DNA of 50,182 bases from Rickettsia typhi (lineage in GTDB: Bacteria; Pseudomonadota; Alphaproteobacteria; Rickettsiales; JABSSG01). Below are positions 8,438 through 17,930 of the stretch, piece by piece (position 1 is the stretch's first letter; each line of letters opens with the position of its first letter). Both the position numbers and the translations under genes were made by a program. The notes under the pieces were generated by a model, which was given only the letters and a program-made list of their open reading frames with translations, ran no database searches and had not been told where the DNA came from. Where the stretch lies: assembly GCA_945905715.1 (NCBI GenBank), contig CAMDPW010000006.1:1-50182 (forward strand). Direction: 5' to 3'.

Positions 8438-9031
8438 TTACCGATTCGATCTCGATATTTTGTGATTATGTAGAATAAATAACTTGCTATCCAAAGATGG
8501 CACTTCATGTAAGTTACTAAACTCGATCGCAACATGGTTATTAGCACCGTCAATAATTTTTAACCCTATTAGCTTGAGTTTTACTTGCGAAAAAACTATG
8601 GTAACCGCCTCGCCGAGCTGATTTTTTTTTCTAATTGTGAGTAAAGTTTTTTTAGCTTGCTGAATAATGTTACTGACCAATAGATCTTCACTAGTTAATT
8701 TTATGTGTTTTTTTGCCAGCAGTGAGAAAAAATAATCTTTATTTTTAAAATATGAGACTTGGTCAAGTTGTTGATCAAAATGAATTAAGTTTTTATTATT
8801 AATAATTATGAGTATCTTCTTTGGAATTTCATATTGCCAACGCATTTTACCTGGTCGAGAAAGAAAAAATTTGCCTTTTTGTTGTTTGCCTTGGCTATCT
8901 GTCTGCACAAAATCGGCAGTGACATTATGTAGTGAATTTAAATAACGTTCGATAGCAGCAATGTCATTCGCTACAGCTAATGATGTAATACTGATAAAAA
9001 AAAGAGTAATGGATAATATTACTTTTGTCAT
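8438..9031 (-). CDS. lolA: LolA-like outer-membrane lipoprotein carrier protein
   Basis: 197 residues with an N-terminal signal peptide (hydrophobic to about residue 21, ending SLAVA). It has the LolA pattern: YLNSLHNVTADFVQTDSQGK, then KGKFFLSRPGKMRWQYE, then FDQQLDQVSYF. Periplasmic LolA carries lipoproteins from LolCDE to the outer membrane. It begins 6 nt after ftsK, and ftsK-lolA adjacency is common in Proteobacteria. The C-terminal third is more divergent, as in other Rickettsiales. Confidence 0.9.
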   Translation of the reverse strand: MTKVILSITLFFISITSLAVANDIAAIERYLNSLHNVTADFVQTDSQGKQQKGKFFLSRPGKMRWQYEIPKKILIIINNKNLIHFDQQLDQVSYFKNKDYFFSLLAKKHIKLTSEDLLVSNIIQQAKKTLLTIRKKNQLGEAVTIVFSQVKLKLIGLKIIDGANNHVAIEFSNLHEVPSLDSKLFILHNHKISRSNR

Positions 9032-9037
9032 TACTGA

Positions 9038-11263
9038 TTATTCTACCAAAATTTCACGCTTACCCATAGGATCAGGTTTGCTAACAATTGAATTTTTTTC
9101 CATTTGCTCAACAATAGTAGCTGCACGGTTATAACCGATTTTAAAATATCTTTGAATATAACTTATTGATACCTTGCGCTCACGCTTAATTAATTCAATT
9201 ACCTGGTCATAAAGAGTATCACATTCAGCTAAGGCCGTTAGTGGTATATTTTCTTCGTCATTTTCAGTGATATCAACAGTGTAAACTGGTGCTGCCTGCT
9301 GTTTTAAGAATGAAACCACATTTTCTACTTCTTGATCGTCAACAAAAGGGCCATGAACACGTTTAATTTTATTACCGCCAGACATATAAAGCATATCTCC
9401 TTTACCAAGCAACTGCTCAGCACCAGAATCACTGAGTATAGTCCGACTATCAATCTTAGAAGTAACTTGAAAGCTAATTCTAGTTGGAAAATTAGCTTTG
9501 ATCACGCCAGTAATCACATCGACTGATGGTCGCTGTGTAGCCATAATAATATGGATACCAGCTGCCCGCGCCATTTGTGCTAGACGCTGAACTGAAGCTT
9601 CTATTTCTTTACCAGCAACAATCATTAAATCAGCCATTTCATCCACAATCACTACAATATATGGTAGAACTTTTACATCAAGCTCAATATTTTCATAAAT
9701 TGGCCTACCAGTCTCCTGATCAAAGCCTGTTTGCACTCTTTTTTCTAGTATTTTGCCGTTACCTAAAGTATCTTCAATTTTACGATTATAACCAGAGATA
9801 TTTCTTACACCTAAACTGGACATTAAGCGATAGCGGTTTTCCATTTCTTTTACTGTCCACTTAAGCGCAGTTACAGCTTTAGAAGGCTCAGTTACCACTG
9901 GTGCCAGCAGATGAGGAATACCGTCATAAACTGATAGCTCGAGCATTTTAGGGTCAATCATCACTAACTTGCATTGCTCGGGAGTTAATTTATAAAGCAA
10001 TGATAAAATCATAGTATTGATTGCTACTGATTTGCCTGAACCAGTTGTACCAGCAACTAGTAAATGCGGCATAGTAGCAAGATCGACTATTACTGGGTTG
10101 CCACTAATATCTTTACCTAAAATTATTGGCAACTCACTTTTGTTATTTGTATATTCACTAGACTGAATTAATTCCCTAAGATATACAGTCTCACGGACTT
10201 GATTTGGCAATTCAATACCTATTGAATTTTTACCAAGAATGGTTGCAATTCGCGTTGATAATGCACACATAGAACGCGCAATATCATCAGCTAAACCTAT
10301 GATTCGTGAAGACTTTGTACCAGCTGCTGGTTCTAATTCATAAAGAGTTACTACCGGACCTGGATAATAACCTAAAATCTTCCCCTTGACACCAAAATCG
10401 CTTAGAGTACCTAGAAGTTTGTTAGCATTATCCTCAAGTATACTAGTACCCACATTGTTCTTAGGAGATTTATTACCAATACTGTTCAGCAAATCTTGCG
10501 TAGGTAATAACACTTGATTAACAGTCTTTTTATTTGGTTGGATAATAGGCTTATAACTCATTTTTACCGGTTCAAATGTTTTGTTTATTTCTTCTAATAA
10601 GTTATGATACGGCTGATATTGCTCATGTTTATTTTTCTTGAGTCTACTTATCAGCAAATACAGTGCCTGCAAAACGCTGAGTACACAATGGCAAAAAAAT
10701 CTACTACTGTAAACCAACCAAGTAATCATTTTTTTAGTAAAATCGTACCAGCTTTGTACCCTTGTGCCGCAACTAAAATACAAGCATACCACAAAAAATG
10801 TTGCAATAAATGGTATACACCACATTTTATGATGAACGGAAATCATATGGTAAAACAGCTTACCAACAGCGCCCCCATGAGGAATCATCACTATATCTGA
10901 GGTAATATTAAAACTAGCAAGCAACGTGGACAACAATATAATGGCAAATAGTAATGTAATAAGTTTAAACCAGAATGAGGCCAACGTATTGTATATCAAG
11001 CAATGCACACTCCAAAAAAGCGGCACAATAATAAATAAAATACTACTAAGCCCAAAAAGTTGTAATAATAAATCTGCTACATAGCCACCACTAATACCTA
11101 GCATGTTTGAGATTGGAAAATCATTAAGATTATTAAATGAGCGATCATGAGGATTGTAAGAAAGTAAAGCTACTGTTAAAGCAATTGCTGCTATAGCAAA
11201 TATAGTACCAAGAAAAAAAGTAATAAAACTAAACTTAGAATTAACGTATTTCTTATAACTCAT
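9038..11263 (-). CDS. ftsK: DNA translocase FtsK
   Basis: 741 residues. The N-terminal 200 residues hold about four membrane helices that anchor it at the septum. A short linker follows, without the long Pro/Gln-rich region of E. coli FtsK. The motor comes next: Walker A GTTGSGKS at 405-412, Walker B VIVDEMADLM, and the typical QRLAQMARAAGIHIIMATQRPSVDVITGVIK. The C-terminal winged-helix gamma domain (ISYIQRYFKIGYNRAA) recognises KOPS-type sites. It pumps the chromosome termini apart and activates XerCD. It lies between a DUF2125 gene and lolA. Confidence 0.97.
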   Translation of the reverse strand: MSYKKYVNSKFSFITFFLGTIFAIAAIALTVALLSYNPHDRSFNNLNDFPISNMLGISGGYVADLLLQLFGLSSILFIIVPLFWSVHCLIYNTLASFWFKLITLLFAIILLSTLLASFNITSDIVMIPHGGAVGKLFYHMISVHHKMWCIPFIATFFVVCLYFSCGTRVQSWYDFTKKMITWLVYSSRFFCHCVLSVLQALYLLISRLKKNKHEQYQPYHNLLEEINKTFEPVKMSYKPIIQPNKKTVNQVLLPTQDLLNSIGNKSPKNNVGTSILEDNANKLLGTLSDFGVKGKILGYYPGPVVTLYELEPAAGTKSSRIIGLADDIARSMCALSTRIATILGKNSIGIELPNQVRETVYLRELIQSSEYTNNKSELPIILGKDISGNPVIVDLATMPHLLVAGTTGSGKSVAINTMILSLLYKLTPEQCKLVMIDPKMLELSVYDGIPHLLAPVVTEPSKAVTALKWTVKEMENRYRLMSSLGVRNISGYNRKIEDTLGNGKILEKRVQTGFDQETGRPIYENIELDVKVLPYIVVIVDEMADLMIVAGKEIEASVQRLAQMARAAGIHIIMATQRPSVDVITGVIKANFPTRISFQVTSKIDSRTILSDSGAEQLLGKGDMLYMSGGNKIKRVHGPFVDDQEVENVVSFLKQQAAPVYTVDITENDEENIPLTALAECDTLYDQVIELIKRERKVSISYIQRYFKIGYNRAATIVEQMEKNSIVSKPDPMGKREILVE

Positions 11264-11299
11264 ATTCAGCTATTACCAACTTTAATCTTTATCCGCGCA

Positions 11300-12352
11300 T
11301 TAATGACGTACAGAGTAAAGCATTAAATCTACTATAGTTGCATTACCGAATTTAATAGTTTTATCTTTTGCTGCAATTTCAATATTTGTATTTTCCAAAA
11401 TCTGATCAAGTTCAACCCCTGCCATTTTTGCTAATAAACCCTTAACAAAGGTAGCATGCTTAGTTGAAAAAACTTGATTTATAGCATTTAAGAAATTTGG
11501 TACATTATTTACAACGAAAAAAAGTGCCCCAGTTGAATCTTGGGACGAATTCATCGCACTCAATTTTCCTGTTAAACTCAAATTATAACCTTTGGTAGTA
11601 AATGTGAAATTCTCAAAATCAAAAGCTATACCTTCCATTTGACTATTACGATTTTTGCTAGCAAAAAATAATTTAACATCAAATTTTGCCTCCAAATCAA
11701 TTATTCCATTCGTATATGTTAGTGAATCATCACTGCCTTCTCCAGACAAAGATGTGATCACTGCAACATCGTCATAATTATCATTACTTACAATACTTAA
11801 ATCAAAATTATTTTTAGGCGAAATAAAAACTATTTTTTTAAGTATAGTATCTCTAATAGAGTAACCTAAATCCTTATATTTAATTTGTGCAATATTATAT
11901 ATATTAACATGATTGACTGCCTTATTTTCATGTAAATTCAATAAGTTGTAGCCATATGGCTGTTGTAATTTAACCTCTAAAGAAGCGCCATGTTCATATT
12001 TTAAGCTGTAATAATGTTTGCTATCGGCTAAAGAAATGCTGACCTCGTTATCAACAGCTAAGGCAATATCGCTTAACATTAAGTTGCTTTTTAAGTGAGG
12101 ATTGCCTAAGTTAATAGTGATGTTATCAATTCCATCTTGACATGAAATTAATAAATTGCGCAAACTGTAATTAAGACTTAGAGGAAACCCAGCTAATTCG
12201 ATCTTATCAGTGGTGATTATACATTGATCTTGGTTGCTTAAAGTACTGTGAATTATTTTTTTTATATATATACCCCAACTGTACCAAAGCAAGCAATACA
12301 ACGTAAATAACGAAAACAATATATAAAAACTTCTCTGCAGAGTTTTACTCAT
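11300..12352 (-). CDS. DUF2125-family protein, probably periplasmic and membrane-anchored
   Basis: 350 residues. One N-terminal hydrophobic segment (about 8-28) is followed by a beta-rich domain typical of the alphaproteobacterial DUF2125 family, including an ELAGFPLSLNYSLRN segment near residue 52 that matches the family's G-F-P pattern. The function is unknown. The topology suggests a single-pass anchor with the bulk in the periplasm. It lies 14 nt downstream of the ferredoxin gene and 36 nt upstream of ftsK. Confidence 0.75.
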   Translation of the reverse strand: MSKTLQRSFYILFSLFTLYCLLWYSWGIYIKKIIHSTLSNQDQCIITTDKIELAGFPLSLNYSLRNLLISCQDGIDNITINLGNPHLKSNLMLSDIALAVDNEVSISLADSKHYYSLKYEHGASLEVKLQQPYGYNLLNLHENKAVNHVNIYNIAQIKYKDLGYSIRDTILKKIVFISPKNNFDLSIVSNDNYDDVAVITSLSGEGSDDSLTYTNGIIDLEAKFDVKLFFASKNRNSQMEGIAFDFENFTFTTKGYNLSLTGKLSAMNSSQDSTGALFFVVNNVPNFLNAINQVFSTKHATFVKGLLAKMAGVELDQILENTNIEIAAKDKTIKFGNATIVDLMLYSVRH

Positions 12353-12366
12353 TACAAACCTCTAAA

Positions 12367-12702
12367 TTATTTATCAACCATCATATTACGGGTAGCAGAT
12401 GGCACTCTTACCTTGAGGCCGTCTAATTCTTCACTTATTATAATTTGACAACCAAGTCGCGAAGTATGAGTAAGACCAAAAGCTAAATCAAGCATATCTT
12501 CTTCGTCTTCAGTTGCTGTTTTTAATTTATCATAATATTTTTGATCTACAATCACATGACAAGTGGAACACGCTAACGATCCTTCGCAAGCCCCTTCAAG
12601 ATCAATGTCATTCTTATGCGCTATCTCAAGAACTGATAAACCAACAGGAGCGTCAGTCAATTTTTCACTTCCATCCGCTAACACAAAAATCATCTCTGGC
12701 AT
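12367..12702 (-). CDS. fdx: [2Fe-2S] ferredoxin, ISC type
   Basis: About 111 residues from the chosen ATG at 12702. A Shine-Dalgarno sequence GGAGAG stands about 8 nt before it, and the protein then starts [12 protein letters not shown], as adrenodoxin-type ferredoxins do. An earlier in-frame ATG at 12753 would add 17 unlikely residues. Cluster ligands are seen in [10 protein letters not shown] (C-x5-C-x2-C) and a later LGCQ. It supplies electrons to Fe-S cluster assembly and possibly to other mitochondrial-type pathways. The other isc genes are not in this window. It is the first gene of the fdx-DUF2125-ftsK-lolA unit. Confidence 0.93.
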   Translation of the reverse strand: MPEMIFVLADGSEKLTDAPVGLSVLEIAHKNDIDLEGACEGSLACSTCHVIVDQKYYDKLKTATEDEEDMLDLAFGLTHTSRLGCQIIISEELDGLKVRVPSATRNMMVDK

Positions 12703-13113
12703 ATCAAATACTCTCCATACAAACAATTTACTATAACTAGTATTAACAAGCAAATCAATTTATTGTTGTAGATTTAATTTAAAAGTATATCAACATATAT
12801 CATTGGTTAATTTAAAAAATCAAAACAACAAAAAAGTCAAAGAGCGAGCACGGCAAATAAAAAAGTGCGGTAGCTTTACCATAAGCTAGACATAATTTAC
12901 ACATACTACCAAAAAAACACCCTCAAAATAACCAGAGAAGTAAAATCCGACAATCGTGTCTTGTAAATGATAAGTATTGTTATGAAAAAAAAGATGTATT
13001 AAATGTATTAACTTGATAGTGTTGATATCTTAAATATCGACTCTGAAAGATTTCACACATCGACATAACAACTACAGATTTCATTATTTTTTTACTTGTA
13101 TCAACAATGATTT

Positions 13114-13212
13114 TCAAAAAATTAATGACATAAAATCACGTAATTTAGTATTAGCAAGAACAATGATTATACACGTTAAAGCTGCTGTAGCTACTACTGA
13201 TTTTTTAGCCAT
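13114..13212 (-). CDS. Possible 32-residue small membrane peptide
   Basis: ATG at 13212 opens a 32-residue frame. It begins MAKKSVVATAALT, continues with a hydrophobic run (CIIIVLA), then a short charged tail, and stops at 13114. The shape, a basic N-terminus plus one membrane-length segment, is that of a small membrane protein or a signal-peptide relic. No clear ribosome-binding site precedes it, and it could occur by chance in AT-rich DNA. Confidence 0.2.
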   Translation of the reverse strand: MAKKSVVATAALTCIIIVLANTKLRDFMSLIF

Positions 13213-13381
13213 AACTACCAAATTTAGTTATAGATATGTTCCTAGTCTTGTTTTTTTATTTTACGCGCTACTTAAATTGTGGCTATAAATAAATTTGCCA
13301 CATACTCTTTCTTCTTTACTATTGTTTTGCTGTAATGCATTGTCTGTCAGCTCTGTTTTTAATGATCGCTATAATTATATC

Positions 13382-13409
13382 TTGACATAACCATTATATC
13401 ATGTAATTT
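13382..13409 (+). promoter_or_regulatory. Possible promoter of rpmG-rpsP
   Basis: A perfect -35 box TTGACA (13382-13387) is followed after 16 nt by TAATTT (13404-13409), 35 nt before the rpmG start. The -10 match is modest. Confidence 0.4.
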
Positions 13410-13444
13410 TGTCAGCTTATATTTATATAGAATTTTGAAAAGTT

Positions 13445-13612
13445 ATGGCAAAGAAAAATACGGTTTTATTTAAATTAGAAAGTAGCGAAGATACTGGGTA
13501 TTACTTGGTGCGAAAAAAAAATCCAAAAAAGCTAACCAAAAAACTTTCTTTCAAAAAATATGACCCTGTGGTTAGGAAGCACGTAGAATTCAAAGAAGTA
13601 AAGCTAAAATAA
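13445..13612 (+). CDS. rpmG: 50S ribosomal protein L33
   Basis: A 55-residue protein beginning [13 protein letters not shown] and ending VEFKEVKLK, the normal L33 size. It contains the conserved [12 protein letters not shown] and [14 protein letters not shown] segments. It has no zinc-binding cysteines, so it is the Cys-free form. The gene is followed after 19 nt by rpsP. Confidence 0.95.
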   Translation: MAKKNTVLFKLESSEDTGYYLVRKKNPKKLTKKLSFKKYDPVVRKHVEFKEVKLK

Positions 13613-13631
13613 TTTAAGGATGCATTGTACT

Positions 13632-13952
13632 ATGGCAACAAAAATTCGTTTTTCAAGACGCGGAACTACAAAAAGACCTTTTTATTGGTTAGTTGTTACT
13701 AACTCTCGTTCAGCAAGAGATGGTAAATTTATTGAAAAACTTGGAACTTACAATCCACTTTTAGCCAAAGATCATCCAGAAAGAACTGTATTTAAAAAAG
13801 ACCGTGTTGTGTATTGGCTCTCAACTGGCGCTCAGCCAAGCGAACGTGCTTCAAAGTTGTTACTCAATACTGATATCCCTATGCCTACTAAAAAGTCTAC
13901 TAAAAAAATTGCTAAAAAAACTCCTAAGCAAAACTTAACCGGCGCTTCTTAA
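13632..13952 (+). CDS. rpsP: 30S ribosomal protein S16
   Basis: S16 from ATG 13632 (MATKIRFSRRGTTKRP). An upstream in-frame ATG at 13620 is rejected because AAGGA (13616-13620) stands about 11 nt before the second ATG and all S16 proteins start at this point. About 106 residues, including RDGKFIEKLGTYNPL and the VVYWLSTGAQPSERASKLL segment. The lysine-rich tail extends beyond the core, as in other alphaproteobacteria. rimM, trmD and rplS, its usual partners, do not follow here. Confidence 0.96.
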   Translation: MATKIRFSRRGTTKRPFYWLVVTNSRSARDGKFIEKLGTYNPLLAKDHPERTVFKKDRVVYWLSTGAQPSERASKLLLNTDIPMPTKKSTKKIAKKTPKQNLTGAS

Positions 13953-14451
13953 AATATTGAGTAATAGTAAAAAACAATAATTAATGAAGATCACTGTGCG
14001 ACATACTCCACAAATAAACATTACATTTAAAGTGCAAAACTAAATTGCCAGTATTTTCAAGTAATACAAGAGACTACAAAAAATCATTCAGTATTCGTAG
14101 CGTCGTGATACTCTGAAATCTAGAATATGTAGTATAATACAGCTGACGAAACTTGCTCTATGAGCATATCTATACAATCTTTACAGCGCCAAAATAACCT
14201 ATTTTCTCTACTTTAGATATTAATTAAATAATGTCACTACTATACTACCTAACTTAGGAACTTAGTAGTTTATTTTCCTATAAACTATCTTGTTATTATT
14301 GCGTGATATACCTTAATTATTTTCGTTAATGAAAACAATTAGGTATAAAATAACTATCTGATTAAATTCCGTTAGTTCTTCAATGTATCTTTTTTTTTAA
14401 ATATAAATTTTTTAAATCTTTAACTATATGTTATTCTATAAAATTTTAATA
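13953..14451. other. Gene-free stretch with a 41-nt palindrome
   Basis: No gene is recognisable. The main structure is an imperfect inverted repeat at 14307-14347, listed separately. The region otherwise holds short AT-rich broken frames and leads into a transposase relic. Confidence 0.4.
14307..14347. repeat. Imperfect palindrome (hairpin-forming)
   Basis: TATACC at the left pairs with GGTATA at the right. Inside, TTAATTATTTTC faces GAAAACAATTA around a GTTAAT loop, so about 17 of 18 positions pair. It may be the end of a degenerate transposable element or a transcription stop. There is no T-tract on either side to decide for a terminator. Confidence 0.4.
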
Positions 14452-14652
14452 TCATGGTTCATCTTGAGTATATTGATTGCGTAGTACTCTTTCGTTTGTT
14501 TTAATTCTCTTATATACGCACAGCATATCTTTTTGTTGAGTGATTTTACGATGATATTTTGTTGCAAACACCAAATAAATACGCATAGTAATCAAGTGAT
14601 AGTAGTTTTGTATCGACACTTCCTGAATCATGCTCTTTAAATTCTGCCGCAA
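14452..14652 (-). pseudogene. Possible IS200/IS605-type Y1 transposase remnant
   Basis: A 66-residue frame includes YYHLITMRIYLVFATKYHRK. This resembles the N-terminal strand of TnpA in IS200-like elements (H-L-V-x-x-T-K-Y-R-R-K). The catalytic His-x-His pair and the tyrosine helix are absent, and the frame then runs into unrelated sequence, so if the match is real it is a relic. The similarity is short. Confidence 0.35.
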
Positions 14653-14810
14653 ATATCAGGATTGTATATGTCGTAAACTTACACTTGGTGTTTTACATAA
14701 GAATATGTAAATTACATATAATCATTATTGAATACTCTATTTTTTTGTTATTGAAATAGTAAATAAGAAGTCTATTATACTGTAAAAATAATCAAGAATG
14801 AAAAATATCC

Positions 14811-14999
14811 ATGGCATATGCTAAGGTCATAATAATTATTTTAATAGTACTCACGCTTTTGGTAGTCATTGTTGGTATGGTTATACTCTCTACTAATAAA
14901 AAATTAAACAATAAATATGCTAGCAAGTTAATGACCATGCGCGTTATCATGCAAACTGTAATTATTATACTGTTAGCATGTCTTTACTTTATACATTAG
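14811..14999 (+). CDS. HIG1-domain small membrane protein (twin transmembrane)
   Basis: 62 residues with two membrane helices: one at about 4-27 (VIIIILIVLTLLVVIVGMV) and one at about 44-61. They are separated by a loop NKKLNNKYASKLMTMRV that matches the hypoxia-induced-gene-1 motif of small alphaproteobacterial proteins. Mitochondrial relatives assist respiratory complexes. The role in bacteria is not established. The last 22 nt overlap the start of nadE, so the two are translationally linked. Confidence 0.75.
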   Translation: MAYAKVIIIILIVLTLLVVIVGMVILSTNKKLNNKYASKLMTMRVIMQTVIIILLACLYFIH

Positions 15000-16588
15000 C
15001 TCAACTTAACCCTATAGTTGGTGATATTAAAGGCAATTATCACAAAATCTGCCAAGCCTATGACCTAGCCCTTACATATAACTCAAATTTATGTATTACC
15101 CCTGAACTTGCATTAATTGGCTATTCTCCTCAAGATTTGGTCTTGAAGCAACATTTAATTGCCGAAGCTGAACATTACATAAATTTACTCGCAAATTACA
15201 CTGAAGCAAAGTCTTGTGGACTAATAGTAGGGAGCATCCGTTATGAGCATGCATTATATAATGTTGCTTATCTTATCGCAGACGGTAAAATCAAGCATGT
15301 CTTTAGTAAATATAATTTACCCAATTCAGGCGTGTTTGATGAAAAGCGTACTTTTGCTCATGGTACAATTTCTCCGGGATATAGTTTTAAAGGCAAAAAA
15401 ATTGGTTTGCTCATTTGTGAAGATTGTTGGTTTGATCGGCATGTAGCAGAAGTCATGCATAACAACACCGACGTTCTAATCTGCATCAATGCATCTCCTT
15501 TCAGTATTGAAAGCTATGCTAAACGTATTGCCCTTATTACCAGACACACAACTCATTGGAATAAACCAGTAATTTATGTCAATCAAGTAGGGGGACAAGA
15601 TAGTGTGATTTTTGATGGTGGCTCTTTTGTTATGGATCAAAATAGCCAACTACTTTTACAGGCTAAGTTTTTCAATGAAGAAATAATACATTTTGATTTG
15701 AACCAAAAGAAATCTCTAATTACTAAAACATATCCTCCTGAACAAAAAATCTATCAAGCTGTTACGCTTGGCCTCAAAGATTATGTTAAAAAAAATGGCT
15801 TTTCAAAAGTTATTATTGGCTTATCTGGTGGTATAGATTCTGCTTTGACAGCTGTTATAGCAACTGATGCCTTTGGTGCGGAGAATGTTTTTACTTACAT
15901 GCTACCGTCTAAATTCACTAGTCAAAATAGTCTAGATGATGCAAAAAAATTAAGCGACAAATTACAAATTAAACATGAAGTAATTCAGATAGAAAGCATA
16001 GTTAATAATTTTAGGCTCCTTCTCCCAAATATATCTGAATCCGCTGATCAAAACATACAGGCTCGAGTACGAAGTATAATTTTGATGGCATTAAGTAATA
16101 ATAATAACGCCCTCTTGATTGCTACTGGCAATAAATCAGAAATTGCGACTGGTTATACTACTTTATATGGCGACATGTGTGGTGCTTATAGTCCTATTAA
16201 AGATCTTTATAAAACTCAGGTTTATCAATTATGTCAATGGCGAAATCAAAATATTGCGGATTATTCTTTAATGCAAAAAACCAATATAATTCCTCAAAAT
16301 ATCTTGACCAAAGCTCCAACTGCTGAGCTTAGATTCAATCAAACAGATCAAGATAATTTACCGCCGTACAATGTACTTGACAAAGTGCTATTCAAATTAG
16401 TTGAGGAAAATATGAGCAAAACTGATATAATTGCTCAAGGTTATGAACAAACACTTGTTGAAAAAATTATAAAAATGCTGTATGCTGCAGAGTTTAAGAG
16501 ACATCAATCAGCGCCAGGTGCTAGAGTTTCCAAGGCGTGCTTTAATGTTGACCGAAGATATCCAATCACTAATAAATTTATAAAATAA
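14978..16588 (+). CDS. nadE: Glutamine-dependent NAD+ synthetase
   Basis: 536 residues with two domains. The N-terminal nitrilase-like glutaminase domain has the catalytic triad Glu43 (TPELALIGYSP), Lys111 (SKYNLPN) and Cys147 (LLICEDCW). The C-terminal synthetase domain has the PP-loop SGGIDS at 283-288 and the ATGNKSEIATGYTTLYGD segment. It turns deamido-NAD into NAD using glutamine. The ATG lies inside the end of the HIG1 gene (22-nt overlap), and gltX starts 1 nt after its stop. NAD synthesis genes are missing from some Rickettsiaceae, so its presence helps in placing the organism. Confidence 0.96.
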   Translation: MSLLYTLAQLNPIVGDIKGNYHKICQAYDLALTYNSNLCITPELALIGYSPQDLVLKQHLIAEAEHYINLLANYTEAKSCGLIVGSIRYEHALYNVAYLIADGKIKHVFSKYNLPNSGVFDEKRTFAHGTISPGYSFKGKKIGLLICEDCWFDRHVAEVMHNNTDVLICINASPFSIESYAKRIALITRHTTHWNKPVIYVNQVGGQDSVIFDGGSFVMDQNSQLLLQAKFFNEEIIHFDLNQKKSLITKTYPPEQKIYQAVTLGLKDYVKKNGFSKVIIGLSGGIDSALTAVIATDAFGAENVFTYMLPSKFTSQNSLDDAKKLSDKLQIKHEVIQIESIVNNFRLLLPNISESADQNIQARVRSIILMALSNNNNALLIATGNKSEIATGYTTLYGDMCGAYSPIKDLYKTQVYQLCQWRNQNIADYSLMQKTNIIPQNILTKAPTAELRFNQTDQDNLPPYNVLDKVLFKLVEENMSKTDIIAQGYEQTLVEKIIKMLYAAEFKRHQSAPGARVSKACFNVDRRYPITNKFIK

Positions 16589-16589
16589 G

Positions 16590-17930
16590 ATGATAATTAA
16601 AACCAGGTTTGCCCCCTCCCCTACTGGACTTTTACACGTTGGTAATGTTCGTACTGCTTTAATCAATTGGCTTTTTACAAGAAAACATAATGGCATTTTC
16701 ATGCTTCGTATTGACGATACAGATTTAATACGCTCCAAACCTGAATTTACAGAAGCTATAAAAGCTGATCTTTCTTGGCTAGGAATGCATTGGAACCACC
16801 TTGAACATCAAAGCAAGCGCTTAGATCGCTATGCAGAAATTACAAATTTACTGATAGATCTAAACAAACTCTATCCTTGTTTTGAGACTCAAGATGAACT
16901 TCAATTAAAGCGTAAATTACAACTTAGTCAAGGTAAAACACCAATTTATGACCGTTCTGCTTTAAAGTTTTCGAAAAAACAAATTGAGCAAAAAATTGCC
17001 ACAGGCAAAAAACCGCATTACCGCTTTAAGCTTGAAGATAACGCTGTAACTTGGCAAGATTTAGTGCACGGCAAAACAAGTTTTACAGCACATTCCATGA
17101 GCGATCCAATTTTAATTAGAGAAGATGGTAGCTGTACCTATATGTTATGTTCAGTTATCGATGACATTGATATGAAAATTACTCATGTTATCCGTGGAGA
17201 TGACCATATTAGCAATACGGCCGTTCAAATTCAAATTTTTGAAACATTGGATGCTCATATTCCAACTTTTGCTCATCTAGCTAGAATTGCTTCCAAAGAA
17301 TCTAAAATTTCAAAACGTTTGGGCGGTTTTGATATTAAAAATTTACGCGAAGAAAAAGGTATAGAAGCTATGGCAATTAATAATTTCTTAGCAACTATAG
17401 GCACTTCTGATCAAGCATCAAATTTTACCAAAATTGACGATCTAATAAAAAAATTTGATATTAAAAAATTTCATAAAAGCCCTACTAATTATGACGAACA
17501 AGATCTAATACGTATTAACCATAAAATCTTAGCTAACACTTCATTTGTCGAAATTCATCAACATTTAAAACAAATGAATTTAGAAAAAATTGATGAACAT
17601 TTTTGGCTAATTGTACGTAAAAATCTTAACATATTAGGTGAAATTAATGGATGGTATAGTATTTGTTATGACCATATTACGCATAAAGTTGCAGACCAAG
17701 ACTTTCTAAATATCTGCAGTAAATTATTACCTAGTGATAACTGGGATGAAGCTACTTGGGAGAAATGGATGGCTAAAATTATTGAACACACTGGTCGTAA
17801 AGGCAAAGATTTATTCATGCCTATTAGACTTGCACTTACTGCACAAGAACATGGTCCTGAGCTTAAATCATTAATTTATTTGCTTGGCAAAGATAAAATT
17901 ATCCAACGCCTATGTGGACAAAAAACATAA
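16590..17930 (+). CDS. gltX: Glutamate-tRNA ligase
   Basis: 446 residues, class I aminoacyl-tRNA synthetase. The HIGH-type signature is H16-V-G-N19 in FAPSPTGLLHVGN, and the KMSKS-type signature is KISKR at 239-243 followed by LGG. HVIRGDDHISNT and the EE-rich helix typical of GluRS are also present. Many alphaproteobacteria carry two GltX paralogues, one of which charges tRNA-Gln with Glu for the GatCAB route. I cannot tell which this is. Confidence 0.95.
   Translation: MIIKTRFAPSPTGLLHVGNVRTALINWLFTRKHNGIFMLRIDDTDLIRSKPEFTEAIKADLSWLGMHWNHLEHQSKRLDRYAEITNLLIDLNKLYPCFETQDELQLKRKLQLSQGKTPIYDRSALKFSKKQIEQKIATGKKPHYRFKLEDNAVTWQDLVHGKTSFTAHSMSDPILIREDGSCTYMLCSVIDDIDMKITHVIRGDDHISNTAVQIQIFETLDAHIPTFAHLARIASKESKISKRLGGFDIKNLREEKGIEAMAINNFLATIGTSDQASNFTKIDDLIKKFDIKKFHKSPTNYDEQDLIRINHKILANTSFVEIHQHLKQMNLEKIDEHFWLIVRKNLNILGEINGWYSICYDHITHKVADQDFLNICSKLLPSDNWDEATWEKWMAKIIEHTGRKGKDLFMPIRLALTAQEHGPELKSLIYLLGKDKIIQRLCGQKT

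Larger units (their letters stand above)
12754..13444. other. Long spacer between fdx and rpmG
   Basis: About 690 bases of very AT-rich DNA separating divergent units, without a convincing long gene or RNA. On the minus strand 13114-13212 could encode a 32-residue hydrophobic peptide, listed separately. A promoter-like TTGACA for rpmG lies near the right end. The rest shows no structure that I can name. Confidence 0.5.

Noticed and set aside
10604-10900. 98-codon plus-strand frame inside ftsK
   Set aside because: It is antisense to the FtsK membrane domain and linker. It has no start signal and an odd composition.
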